Origin: Xinfangfangia pollutisoli
GTDB taxonomy: Bacteria; Pseudomonadota; Alphaproteobacteria; Rhodobacterales; Rhodobacteraceae
Direction: 5' to 3'
DNA: 43,798 nt
NCBI RefSeq assembly: GCF_020179405.1
Contig: NZ_JAICBZ010000029.1
Location: 1-43,798, forward strand
Positions 1-6,558 of this stretch are shown here, piece by piece. The notes beneath the pieces were generated by a model. That model was given only the letters and a program-made list of their open reading frames with translations. It searched no databases and was not told the origin of the DNA. Within the stretch, counting starts at the first letter, position 1, and the number at the start of each line of letters is the position of its first letter. The translations under genes were made by a program, and so were the position numbers.

Positions 1-282
1 GGCCGGGGTCAGCGCCAGAAGCCGGGCGCGGCGGTCGGGACCGGGACTGCGCGTCAGCCAGCCGCGGCGGTCGAAGCCTGCCAGTGCGCGCGAAACCTGC
101 GCCTCGTCCAGACCCAGGCTTTGGGCCAGGTCGCGGGCCCGCAGCGGCGGCGCACCGTCCAGGTCATGCAGCAGCCGCACCTCGGTCAGGCCAAGGCCCG
201 AGCCCAGGTAGCTGCGCCCCAGCACGCCGATGCGGCGGGTCCAGAGGCGGTTGAAGGCGCGGATGCGGTCGATCTGGTCCAT
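1..282 (-). CDS. MarR-family transcriptional regulator (N-terminal part, cut by window edge)
   Basis: The leftward frame starts MDQIDRIRAFNRLW and encodes at least 94 residues before running off the left edge. Residues about 30-90 form a winged helix-turn-helix of MarR type, with an RDLAQSLGLDEAQVSRAL recognition region followed by a wing containing the D-R-R-A-R pattern. Proteins starting this way in alphaproteobacteria are often fusions of a MarR domain to a GNAT acetyltransferase domain, but the C-terminus lies outside the window, so the fusion is inference. The ATG at 282 is chosen because no good upstream start exists and a perfect palindrome sits 18 bp upstream, which suggests autoregulation. 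Ligand and target genes are unknown. Confidence 0.8.
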   Translation of the reverse strand, partial: MDQIDRIRAFNRLWTRRIGVLGRSYLGSGLGLTEVRLLHDLDGAPPLRARDLAQSLGLDEAQVSRALAGFDRRGWLTRSPGPDRRARLLALTPA

Positions 283-300
283 GACCCAAGGCGAGGCGAT

Positions 301-321
301 TTGCTTGATTCTGTCAAGCAA
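301..321. promoter_or_regulatory. Perfect inverted repeat, likely MarR operator
   Basis: The arms TTGCTTGA and TCAAGCAA are exact reverse complements separated by 5 bases. The site lies between the divergent MarR gene (start 282) and the small gene at 395. Size and symmetry fit MarR-dimer operators, which often have TTG...CAA ends. On the leftward strand it contains TTGACA, so bound protein could cover a -35 element. The link to this MarR protein is inference from position. Confidence 0.6.
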
Positions 322-394
322 TTCCGGCTTGCGGCCCGGGGGTGTTCGGGGCTAGCGAGAGAGACCGGAGAAGCGCGGCAAGGCGAGGCAGGCG

Positions 395-604
395 ATGGGG
401 ATCAACAAGCAAAGCGATATTTCGGCCGATATCCAGATCGGTCCGACCGATCAGGGCATGGTGCGGATCTATATCGAGGCCGAGGGCGGGATCGAGCTGC
501 CGCTGGATTTCGACCCGGACGAGGCGGAAGACATTGCCGAAGAGCTGCGCGCGGCGGCGGAAGCGGCGCGCCAGATGGGCGAAACCCGCGGCAAGCGGCG
601 CTGA
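395..604 (+). CDS. Small conserved protein, DUF6324-type
   Basis: A 69-residue acidic cytoplasmic protein beginning MGINKQSDISADIQIGPTD and ending in a basic tail (GETRGKRR). It resembles the short DUF6324 family found mainly in Rhodobacteraceae; no biochemical role is known to me. Residues 10-40 look like a beta-rich segment (MVRIYIEAEGGIELPLDF) and residues 41-64 form an Ala/Glu-rich amphipathic helix. There is no signal peptide or membrane segment. A GAGGCAGGCG stretch just before the ATG can serve as the ribosome binding site. It is divergent from the MarR gene and may share its operator. Confidence 0.75.
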   Translation: MGINKQSDISADIQIGPTDQGMVRIYIEAEGGIELPLDFDPDEAEDIAEELRAAAEAARQMGETRGKRR

Positions 605-677
605 GCCGGGGCCTTGGGCTAAATCTGCGGCTGCGGCTGGCGCTTCGTCACGCGCCCGCGCCTGCCTTGGCGGCGGG

Positions 678-1133
678 CTACAGCACCTGTGCCAGCGGAT
701 CGCGCAGCGCCATCAGCTGGCGCGCGGTCTGGCGCGCGAAGGCCTGGGTCAGCGCCTTGCGCCTTGCGCCCGCCAGCGGTGTCTCGGGCGCCATGCGCAG
801 GATCTCGGCATCATAGGCATCGGCCAGGATCAGCCCGGTCTCGGGCGGCAGCAGATCGGCCGGGAAATCGGCATCGACCGCCCAGAAGAAGCGGTCGCAA
901 TAGTCGAGATAGCCCTGCCATTTGCGGTCGGCCCGGAAATCGGCGCGGCCCGACTTGCATTCCACCACCCATAATTCGCCCTTCGGGCCAAGCGCCATCA
1001 CATCGACGCGCAGCCCGGTGGCAAGGGTCACTTCGGTGGCGGGCGCAAAGCCCAGCGCGGCCAGGGCGCGACTGACGCCCCGGGCCAGGCGCTGGCCGGG
1101 CATGGCGGGAAGAAGATCAAGCGATTGGTCCAT
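678..1133 (-). CDS. mmcB: MmcB-family DNA repair protein (PD-(D/E)XK nuclease fold)
   Basis: A 151-residue protein beginning MDQSLDLLPAMPGQRLARGV. The central part carries a nuclease-like core: TGLRVDVMALG (acidic metal ligand) followed by LWVVECKSGRADF, an E-x-K motif typical of the PD-(D/E)XK superfamily. The MmcB family (formerly DUF1052) is SOS-induced in Caulobacter and belongs to the alphaproteobacterial DNA damage regulon. Its biochemical activity is unproven as far as I know. The ATG at 1133 is preferred because it lies 11 bp downstream of a perfect SOS box; in-frame starts farther upstream would put the operator inside the gene. The gene stands alone, and its stop is close to the end of the convergent DUF6324 gene. 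Confidence 0.9.
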   Translation of the reverse strand: MDQSLDLLPAMPGQRLARGVSRALAALGFAPATEVTLATGLRVDVMALGPKGELWVVECKSGRADFRADRKWQGYLDYCDRFFWAVDADFPADLLPPETGLILADAYDAEILRMAPETPLAGARRKALTQAFARQTARQLMALRDPLAQVL

Positions 1134-1144
1134 GCGCAAAACAT

Positions 1145-1159
1145 GAACCAAGTGTGAAC
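1145..1159 (-). promoter_or_regulatory. LexA (SOS) box of mmcB
   Basis: The plus strand reads GAAC, seven bases, GAAC (GTTC-N7-GTTC on the coding strand). This is the direct-repeat LexA operator of alphaproteobacteria, unlike the palindromic E. coli box. It sits immediately upstream of the mmcB start codon, where bound LexA would block transcription. Both half-sites match the consensus exactly. Confidence 0.88.
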
Positions 1160-1253
1160 ATCTGTCCAGATCCCGGCGGCGGCCGCGGCGCATTTTGCCG
1201 GCATCGCCCCGGGCCGGCTGCGATCGGTCCGCGCCGCATCTTCCGGCCGGTCC

Positions 1254-1282
1254 TTGCAGCCGCCCCTGCCCCGTCCTACATT
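1254..1282 (+). promoter_or_regulatory. Sigma-70 type promoter of the 6S-like RNA
   Basis: TTGCAG (1254-1259), a 17-bp spacer and TACATT (1277-1282) form a near-consensus promoter. No open reading frame follows, but a GC-rich structured stretch does. Spacing and -10 are almost the same as in the tRNA-Ser promoter at 25544-25572 (TTGCGC, 17 bp, TACATC), as expected for a stable-RNA promoter. Transcription should start near 1288. Confidence 0.65.
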
Positions 1283-1287
1283 TGACG

Positions 1288-1450
1288 GCGGCGGGTGCTG
1301 CTCTTCGCGTGTGAGGTCTTTTTTCCAGTGGCCGATAAGCAAGCGAACGGGGGCTGGCTCTGCCCGGATCCTGGTCCGGGTATCTGGCGCCCACCTGAGA
1401 CCTCTGGCTCTCGGGAAACCATGTCCTCCACGGCCGCTGCGGGCCCGCCA
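1288..1450 (+). ncRNA. ssrS: Structured non-coding RNA, probably 6S RNA
   Basis: About 163 nt between a strong promoter and a perfect palindrome, with no plausible coding frame. By eye it folds into a rod. The closing stem pairs 1290-1295 with 1444-1449 and then 1308-1311 plus 1313-1316 with 1429-1432 and 1425-1428. A large open centre (about 1317-1348 opposite 1393-1424) follows. The apical arm pairs 1351-1354 with 1389-1392 and 1363-1368 with 1375-1380. Long closing stem, central bubble and apical arm are the hallmarks of 6S RNA, which mimics an open promoter and sequesters sigma-70 RNA polymerase. I recall the Rhodobacter sphaeroides 6S gene being described next to a salt-stress membrane-protein gene; the neighbour here is a DUF481 protein, a family often labelled that way. 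RNA ends are estimates. Confidence that it is some ncRNA is higher than for 6S itself. Confidence 0.6.
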
Positions 1451-1468
1451 CCCAACCCCTCTGCAACG

Positions 1469-1495
1469 CCCCGATTTTTCGACGAAAAATCGGGG
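1469..1495 (+). terminator. Perfect palindrome ending the ncRNA unit
   Basis: Arms CCCCGATTTTTCG (1469-1481) and CGAAAAATCGGGG (1483-1495) are exact complements around one central base. The hairpin follows the 6S-like RNA and could stop its transcription, although no T-run follows on the plus strand. It shares bases 1489-1495 with the next hairpin, so the two cannot form together. Its CGAT...TTCG core resembles the palindromes at 8978, 17596 and 20404. Confidence 0.55.
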
Positions 1496-1516
1496 GCGGG
1501 TTGCCCCGCCCCCGAT
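1489..1516 (-). terminator. Intrinsic terminator of the DUF481 gene
   Basis: Read leftward, a 12-bp perfect stem (1505-1516 with 1489-1500) closes a 4-base loop and runs directly into a T5 tract (the complement of the A-run at 1485-1489). It lies 27 bp after the DUF481 stop codon. This is a textbook Rho-independent terminator for the leftward transcript. Confidence 0.75.
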
Positions 1517-1542
1517 CTGGTTCCGGTCGTGTCCCGGCGCGT

Positions 1543-2409
1543 TTAGAAGCCGAAGACGATCGACACGCCAAGCTTGTTGTCGGTCTTGATCGCCCGGCTG
1601 TCATTGTATTCGCTGAGATAGCTGACCCGGGTCGAGATCGTGTCGGTCATCTTGAAGTTCACCCCGAGATCGTTGTTGGCACGCAGCGCCGTGTCCGAAT
1701 TCAGGATGTCGGTGTCATTGGTCAGGAAGACATTGTCGTTGAACTTGTAGAAGAACCGCGACGAGGCGATGGCGGCCTCTTCCGTGACCGAAGTGTCGTC
1801 GCCGAACTCCAGATAGCTGATGCCGATACCGGCCTGGACGCGCCAGGTCATCTCGGGCGTGTTCACCACCCGATAGCCCGGACCGAAGCCCAGGAAGGCA
1901 TCGCGGCGCACCTTGTCGGACAGCGCGACGCCATCGGCGATGTCATCGGCGGTCAATTCGTCGGCCAGCCCGTCCATCTGCAGCCGGCCCAGAACGAAGC
2001 CGTAGAAGTTCTGGTTGAAGTAGTAGTTCGCGTCATAGACCGCGAAGATGTCTTCCTTGGTCGAGCTGCCCTCGGATTCCGAGAAGTCCAGCGCCGCGCC
2101 CAGGGTCTGCACGAAGGGGCCCTGCGCATGGCGCAGCCTCAGCCCCAGGCTGAGATCCTGGGATTCGTTGTTGCCGGTCTTGCCCGAATAGCCCAGCGCC
2201 GCCGAGCCCGAGAAGCCCTGCCGCCCTTCGGGGCTGCCAAAGCGCGCCGCGTCTTCGGCGCGCGCCATATCATCGGCCACGTCGCGCTCGATGTCGTCGA
2301 TGCGGTCGTCCAGGGCGTCGATGCCCGTGATGGTTTCCTGCGCCATCGCGGCGCCGCCAATCAGGGCTGCAAGGCTGGATGCCGATGCCAGAAGCATGAT
2401 GCGATTCAT
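1543..2409 (-). CDS. DUF481-family outer-membrane protein
   Basis: A 288-residue exported protein. Residues 1-23 are a signal peptide (MNRIMLLASASSLAALIGGA, cleavage near AMA-QE). Residues 25-50 are an acidic helix (DALDDRIDDIERDVADDM) that may form a short coiled coil. The rest is a series of amphipathic beta strands ending in VSIVFGF, the aromatic C-terminus recognised by the BAM machinery, so a beta-barrel is expected. DUF481 (YdiY-like) proteins are commonly annotated salt-induced outer-membrane proteins; substrate and pore function are unknown. The ATG at 2409 is chosen over one two codons upstream because an AAAGGA site lies 7 bases before it. The stop is followed by a strong terminator. 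Confidence 0.85.
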   Translation of the reverse strand: MNRIMLLASASSLAALIGGAAMAQETITGIDALDDRIDDIERDVADDMARAEDAARFGSPEGRQGFSGSAALGYSGKTGNNESQDLSLGLRLRHAQGPFVQTLGAALDFSESEGSSTKEDIFAVYDANYYFNQNFYGFVLGRLQMDGLADELTADDIADGVALSDKVRRDAFLGFGPGYRVVNTPEMTWRVQAGIGISYLEFGDDTSVTEEAAIASSRFFYKFNDNVFLTNDTDILNSDTALRANNDLGVNFKMTDTISTRVSYLSEYNDSRAIKTDNKLGVSIVFGF

Positions 2410-2640
2410 CTGCATGTCCTTTCCGATGTCTGCCGGGCGGCCAACCCGCCGGCGATGCAATAGACCTAACCCCCGGGGCCGGAATCGGAACATTCAGGAT
2501 GCTTGAGGATGTCGCGAGAAGAACTCGTGTCGCGCGGACTGGATTTCTGTGCCTTTTGCCCCAGTGCCTGGCCGCTTATCAGAAAAATTCATATAAGACA
2601 GATGTTTACGGCCAGAACTTCACCCGGCGGGGCCGGCCGG

Positions 2641-3522
2641 TCAGACCAGATCCATCATCACCGACGTGTCGGCCTCGGCCTGGGCGGCCACCATTTCCAG
2701 TGTCATGCGTGCCACATCGGCCAGATCCTTTGGCAGGTCGTCGCGCCAGATCACATGGATCGGATGGGCGAAGGCGGGGGCATCGGGCACCAGATGCAGG
2801 GCGCCCGTCTCGACCGTCTGGCGCACATAGCGCGCCGGCAGATAGGCGGCCAGCCCGCGCGAGCCGATATACAGCCCCGCCAGCGCGCCCAGACCCATCG
2901 TCACCGGCGGCGCCTTCAGGGCCGGCAGCGCCTCTTCGTGGAAGCGCAGGAAATCGGCGCCCCAATCGGCCAGCACATAGCGGCCCTCAAGATCGGCCAC
3001 GCTCAGCCCCGGCCGGCCCGAGACCAGGACCAGTTGGTCGTCGATCAGCCGCGTGCAGCTCAGCCCCGGCCGGACCAGCGGCGCATAGGTCAGCACCGCC
3101 TGGGCCGCGCCCGACAGGATCATCTGCGCCAGCCCCTCGGCCGTTGCCATCTCGGCGGTCAGATGCAGGCCCGGGCGCGCCTCTTGCAGCGCATCCAGCC
3201 AGCGAAAGCCCAGCCGCGGCCAGAGCGAGGCCTGCGCGCCCAGCGCCAGCGTCTCGCCCGCCGTCTCGACCGCGCTGACCCGGCGGCGGGCCTGTTCCCA
3301 ATTGTTCATGATCGTCAGGGCGAAGCTGCGGAATTCGCGCCCCGCGGGGGTCAGCGTCACGCCTTCCTTCGAGCGCAGGAACAGCGGCCGGCCCAATTGT
3401 TCTTCCAGGCGCTGGATGCGCAGCGAGACGGCCGACTGGGTGACGAAAAGCCGCTCGGAGGCGGCGGCAAAAGAGCCATGCGTCGCCACTTCGACAAAGC
3501 TGCGGATCAGTTGCAGGTCCAT
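2641..3522 (-). CDS. LysR-family transcriptional regulator
   Basis: 293 residues. Residues 3-60 form the N-terminal winged helix-turn-helix (SFAAASERLFVTQSAVSLRI followed by the LEEQLGRPLFLR wing), and residues about 90-285 form the periplasmic-binding-like effector domain. The effector half is divergent and rich in Ala/Leu, and I cannot predict the ligand. The ATG at 3522 has an AGGGAAAGGG ribosome binding site. The gene lies 166 bp downstream of the small membrane-protein gene on the same strand and is not divergent from an obvious target. The spacer upstream has GC-rich inverted repeats, probably the end of the previous transcript. Confidence 0.85.
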   Translation of the reverse strand: MDLQLIRSFVEVATHGSFAAASERLFVTQSAVSLRIQRLEEQLGRPLFLRSKEGVTLTPAGREFRSFALTIMNNWEQARRRVSAVETAGETLALGAQASLWPRLGFRWLDALQEARPGLHLTAEMATAEGLAQMILSGAAQAVLTYAPLVRPGLSCTRLIDDQLVLVSGRPGLSVADLEGRYVLADWGADFLRFHEEALPALKAPPVTMGLGALAGLYIGSRGLAAYLPARYVRQTVETGALHLVPDAPAFAHPIHVIWRDDLPKDLADVARMTLEMVAAQAEADTSVMMDLV

Positions 3523-3688
3523 GACATACCCTTTCCCTCGTTCCGGCCCCAGCCCTAGGGCGGGGCGGCGGGAAGGGAAACCCGCCCCGCGCGCCTGTGC
3601 CGCCGCGATGGGGGTCTGCCGCGCGGCGGGGCCGCGCCGGGTCACGAAACCGGCGGCTTCGCTACAGACTTTGACGGGAAACGTGAGC

Positions 3689-4024
3689 CTAGCGGCGGCG
3701 CTGGCCCGCCCGCGGCGCGGCAGCCTTGGCCGGAACCGCCACCGGCGCGCGGACCGGCGCGGGCAGGACATGCTGGCGCAGCCCGCCCTTCGGGCCCTCA
3801 TCCGGTTCGGCCAGCATCATGATGCGCAGCGCGAATTGCACGCCCGAGAACACGATCCCGTTGAAGACGATCAGCATGGCCAGCGCGATATAGCCGCTGG
3901 ACGACCCAAGGATCAGCCGCCCGACGCCCATCACATCCTGCCAGACCAGCAGCCCGGCAAAGGCGGCGGCCAAGGCAAAGCCGACGGCGATGGACTGGAT
4001 GTAGAGACGGATCAGCTTGGGCAT
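3689..4024 (-). CDS. Small membrane protein of unknown function
   Basis: 111 residues starting MPKLIRLYIQSIAVG. Two hydrophobic helices are visible at about 7-27 (IQSIAVGFALAAAFAGLLVW) and 41-66 (YIALAMLIVFNGIVFSGVQF). A cytoplasmic-looking tail rich in Pro, Ala and Arg follows (PAPVRAPVAVPAKAAAPRAG). The ATG at 4024 is selected because a near-perfect AGGAGGT lies 6 bases upstream; an ATG six codons earlier would place that site inside the gene. I do not recognise a family. The flanking Anbu-type gene is co-directional with a 90-bp gap, so joint transcription is possible but unproven. Confidence 0.7.
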   Translation of the reverse strand: MPKLIRLYIQSIAVGFALAAAFAGLLVWQDVMGVGRLILGSSSGYIALAMLIVFNGIVFSGVQFALRIMMLAEPDEGPKGGLRQHVLPAPVRAPVAVPAKAAAPRAGQRRR

Positions 4025-4114
4025 GGGCGCACCTCCTGTCATCGGGCAAAGCTACGCTTCCGCCGGGCGCAGGAAAAGGGGCTGCGACAGGATATCACGG
4101 GGGGCCGGCGGGTT

Positions 4115-4840
4115 TCAGATCACAATCTGGGTGAAACCGTCGCGCAGCGCCTTTGACCAGGCCTCGGACATGGCGCGGAAGCCCGGATCGCCGGCCTCGA
4201 TTCGCCGCCGCATCGTGACCTGGCAGGCATCCTTCTCGATCACGCACAGATCCAGCGGCATGCCCACTGACAGATTGGACCGCAGGGTCGAATCCATCGA
4301 CAGAAGCACCGCCTTCTGCGCGTCGAGAAGCGAGGTCGTGGGCTTGACCACCCGGTCGAGAATGGGCTTGCCGTATTTATGCTCGCCGATCTGCAGGAAG
4401 GGCGTGTCCTCGGTGGCTTCGATGAAATTGCCTTCCGGGTAGATCAGGAACAGCCGCATCGCGCCGCCCTTCCTTTGGCCGGCGACGATCATGCTGGCGG
4501 TGGCGCCCTGCTGGGCGGCGGCCAGCTTGCCGTCGATCTCGGCCCGCACCGCGGCCAGCCTGTCGCCCACCACCTCGGCCACCTTCAGCATGGTCGGCGC
4601 CAGCATGATCGAGGTCTCGCCCGTGGCCTCGGGATCGTCGATCGCCTCGCGCAGCTGCGCGATCGTGGTCTGGCTGACCGACAGGCTGCCCGCGGTCATG
4701 ATCACGATCACCCGCTCGCCCGGTTCCTCGAAGGTGAACATCTTGCGATAGGTCGAGATATTGTCCAGCCCGGCATTGGTGCGGGTGTCCGACAGGCAGA
4801 CCATGCCCTCATTCAGCAACAGCCCCACGCAATAGGTCAT
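4115..4840 (-). CDS. Anbu, proteasome-related Ntn-hydrolase peptidase
   Basis: 241 residues starting MTYCVGLLLNEGMVCLSDTR, the signature of Anbu (bacterial proteasome homologue), a relative of HslV and 20S beta subunits. After removal of Met the N-terminal Thr is the predicted nucleophile. Asp17, Arg19 and Lys32 of the processed chain are in place (SDTRTNAG, TYRKM). The length fits the family. Anbu forms open helical rings and its substrate is uncertain. In many bacteria it sits in an operon with a circularly permuted ATP-grasp protein, an alpha-E protein and a transglutaminase-like protease. None of those is here: its neighbours are trmO and a small membrane protein. No ATPase partner is visible. 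The ATG at 4840 fixes Thr2, which supports this start. Confidence 0.9.
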   Translation of the reverse strand: MTYCVGLLLNEGMVCLSDTRTNAGLDNISTYRKMFTFEEPGERVIVIMTAGSLSVSQTTIAQLREAIDDPEATGETSIMLAPTMLKVAEVVGDRLAAVRAEIDGKLAAAQQGATASMIVAGQRKGGAMRLFLIYPEGNFIEATEDTPFLQIGEHKYGKPILDRVVKPTTSLLDAQKAVLLSMDSTLRSNLSVGMPLDLCVIEKDACQVTMRRRIEAGDPGFRAMSEAWSKALRDGFTQIVI

Positions 4841-5004
4841 CGCACCCCGCCCCTGCCCACAGATTTGCCCCCGGTTCCATCCTGAGTAACGGCGGCATCC
4901 GGGCTTGAAAAGGCCCCGGGCCGGGAATTCGCCCCCGCAGGGCCACAGGGCTGCGGCAGGGATGCAACAGGGGCAAGGCACAGGGGGGGCCAGCCGGGGC
5001 GCCG

Positions 5005-5493
5005 TCAGGCCGGATCGGGCGGCAGATCGACCGAGGGGAGGAACGGCTTCAGGTCCAGAACCGGCGTGCCGTCGAAGGCGTCGATCGCATCCAGCCCCAG
5101 CCGCCCTGCCCCGGCATCGAGCGCAGTGATCCGCACCACCGCCAGCGCCACCGGGTTGGGCCGCGCGGGCGAGCGCAGGGCGAAGACGCCGGTGGGGCCG
5201 GGCCTGTGGGCGGGCGCCTGCACGATCAGGTCGCGCCGCGCCGCGCCCGTCCAATACAGAACGATCACCCGGTCGCCCACCGCAAGCCCCTGCAGCCCGG
5301 CGCGATAGGCGGGCCGCAGGGTCAGGCTGAAAGCGCCGCCCAGCGCCCGCGCCTCGCGCAGGTTCTTCGGGCAATTGCCGGGCGACCAGGGCGAGGCGAT
5401 GGTGCCGATGAAGGCCAGCGCGGCATCGGCGCGCTGGCCCGGATCAAAGCCCAGCGCCACCTCGCCGGGCCGGGCCCCTGCTGGATCGGTCAT
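5005..5493 (-). CDS. trmO: TrmO, tRNA t6A37 N6-methyltransferase (TsaA-like)
   Basis: 162 residues of the TsaA/TrmO fold, a SAM-dependent enzyme that methylates N6-threonylcarbamoyladenosine at position 37 of tRNA-Thr, giving m6t6A. Family marks are TIASPWSPGNCPKN (residues 31-44), the RSPARPNPVAL block (107-117) that forms part of the SAM site, and the FDGTPVLDLKPFLP segment near the C-terminus. The N-terminus is compact, and the C-terminal subdomain of longer E. coli-type proteins is missing. The start lies 9 bp after the msrA stop with only a weak ribosome binding site, so translation is probably coupled to msrA. Confidence 0.88.
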   Translation of the reverse strand: MTDPAGARPGEVALGFDPGQRADAALAFIGTIASPWSPGNCPKNLREARALGGAFSLTLRPAYRAGLQGLAVGDRVIVLYWTGAARRDLIVQAPAHRPGPTGVFALRSPARPNPVALAVVRITALDAGAGRLGLDAIDAFDGTPVLDLKPFLPSVDLPPDPA

Positions 5494-5502
5494 TTAGATC
5501 GG

Positions 5503-6012
5503 TCATTCCGCCGCGGTGGCGCGCTTGGGCAGAACCCAGTTCGGCCGGACGAAATGGCAGGTATAGCCGTTGGGCAGGCGCTGCAGGTAATCCTGATGCT
5601 CGGGCTCGGCCTGCCAGAAATCGCCCGCGGGCTTGACCTCGGTCACCACCTTGCCCGGCCAAAGGCCCGAGGCATCGACATCGGCGATCGTGTCCAGCGC
5701 GGTGCGGTGCTGGTCTTCCGACAGGTAATAGATGCCCGAGCGATAGCTGAGCCCGCGGTCATTGCCCTGCCGGTTCAGCGTGGTCGGATCGTGGATCTGG
5801 AAGAAGAATTCCAGCAGCCGGCGATAGGACAGCACCGCCGGGTCGAACACGATCTCGATCCCCTCGGCATGGGTGCCGTGGTTGCGGTAGGTCGCATGGG
5901 CCACATCGCCGCCGGTATAGCCCACGCGGCTGGACAGGACGCCGGGGATCCGCCGGATCAGATCCTGCATGCCCCAGAAACAGCCGCCGGCCAGGATTGC
6001 GGTCTCGGTCAT
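5503..6012 (-). CDS. msrA: Peptide methionine-(S)-sulfoxide reductase MsrA
   Basis: 169 residues that reduce the S-epimer of methionine sulfoxide in proteins. The active site GGCFWGMQ is at residues 9-16 with catalytic Cys11. The RVGYTGG motif, the [15 protein letters not shown] segment and the [13 protein letters not shown] block are all typical. No clear resolving Cys stands near the C-terminus, so recycling may use a Cys elsewhere or thioredoxin directly. The ATG at 6012 overlaps the msrB stop (ATGA), and its AGGAGG-like site is the end of msrB. MsrB, MsrA and TrmO therefore form one leftward operon. Confidence 0.95.
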   Translation of the reverse strand: MTETAILAGGCFWGMQDLIRRIPGVLSSRVGYTGGDVAHATYRNHGTHAEGIEIVFDPAVLSYRRLLEFFFQIHDPTTLNRQGNDRGLSYRSGIYYLSEDQHRTALDTIADVDASGLWPGKVVTEVKPAGDFWQAEPEHQDYLQRLPNGYTCHFVRPNWVLPKRATAAE

Positions 6013-6458
6013 TTCACCTCCTCGACCTGGTCCAGCCAGGCGCCATAGCCTTCTTCTTCCATCTTCTCGCGCGGGATGAAGCGCAGCGAGGCCGAGTTGA
6101 TGCAGTAGCGCAGGCCCCCCCGGTCGCGCGGCCCGTCGGGGAAGACATGGCCGAGATGGCTGTCGCCATGGGTCGAGCGCACTTCGGTGCGGATCATGCC
6201 ATGGGTGATGTCGCGCAGTTCCACCACATGGGCGGGCTCGATAGGCTTGGTGAACGACGGCCAGCCGCAACCCGATTCGAACTTGTCGGCCGAGGCGAAC
6301 AGCGGTTCGCCCGAGACGACATCGACATAGATGCCCGGCGCCTTGTTCATGTTGTATTCGCCCGACCAGGGCCGTTCGGTGCCGTTCTGCTGGGTGACGC
6401 GGTATTGTTCGGGGCTCAGCCGGGCGATGGCCTCGGCCGTCTTGGCATAAGCGGTCAT
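6009..6458 (-). CDS. msrB: Peptide methionine-(R)-sulfoxide reductase MsrB
   Basis: 149 residues that reduce the R-epimer of methionine sulfoxide. Characteristic blocks are [20 protein letters not shown], the [10 protein letters not shown] loop, and [16 protein letters not shown], which holds the catalytic Cys. The two C-x-x-C zinc-binding pairs of many MsrB proteins are absent, so this is the metal-free type. The ATG at 6458 has AGGAG six bases before it, whereas an in-frame ATG five codons upstream lacks that spacing. It is the first gene of the msrB-msrA-trmO operon. Confidence 0.95.
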   Translation of the reverse strand: MTAYAKTAEAIARLSPEQYRVTQQNGTERPWSGEYNMNKAPGIYVDVVSGEPLFASADKFESGCGWPSFTKPIEPAHVVELRDITHGMIRTEVRSTHGDSHLGHVFPDGPRDRGGLRYCINSASLRFIPREKMEEEGYGAWLDQVEEVK

Positions 6459-6518
6459 GGAGGTCTCCTGCATAGGGAACGCGACCGATGTGGGATCGCG
6501 AACCCGGTTTGTCCATGT

Positions 6519-6540
6519 CCCCCCTACGCGGCGCGGGGGG
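6519..6540 (-). terminator. GC-rich hairpin after the first M20 gene
   Basis: CCCCCC (6519-6524) and GGGGGG (6535-6540) can pair around a 10-base loop, about 20 bp past the stop codon of the M20 gene at 6559. There is no T-run, so termination here is only plausible. Confidence 0.4.
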
Positions 6541-6558
6541 CATTCGTTTCAGCGCGGC

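Noticed and set aside
2576-2605. AT-rich patch with short CTTAT/ATAAG arms upstream of the DUF481 gene as an iron box
   Set aside because: The arms are only 5 bp and the sequence does not match Fur, Irr or Iron-Rhodo-box patterns; it may simply be promoter DNA.
6009-6458. Defective MsrB because both zinc-binding Cys pairs are missing
   Set aside because: Zinc-free MsrB proteins are common, and the catalytic Cys and flanking motifs are intact.
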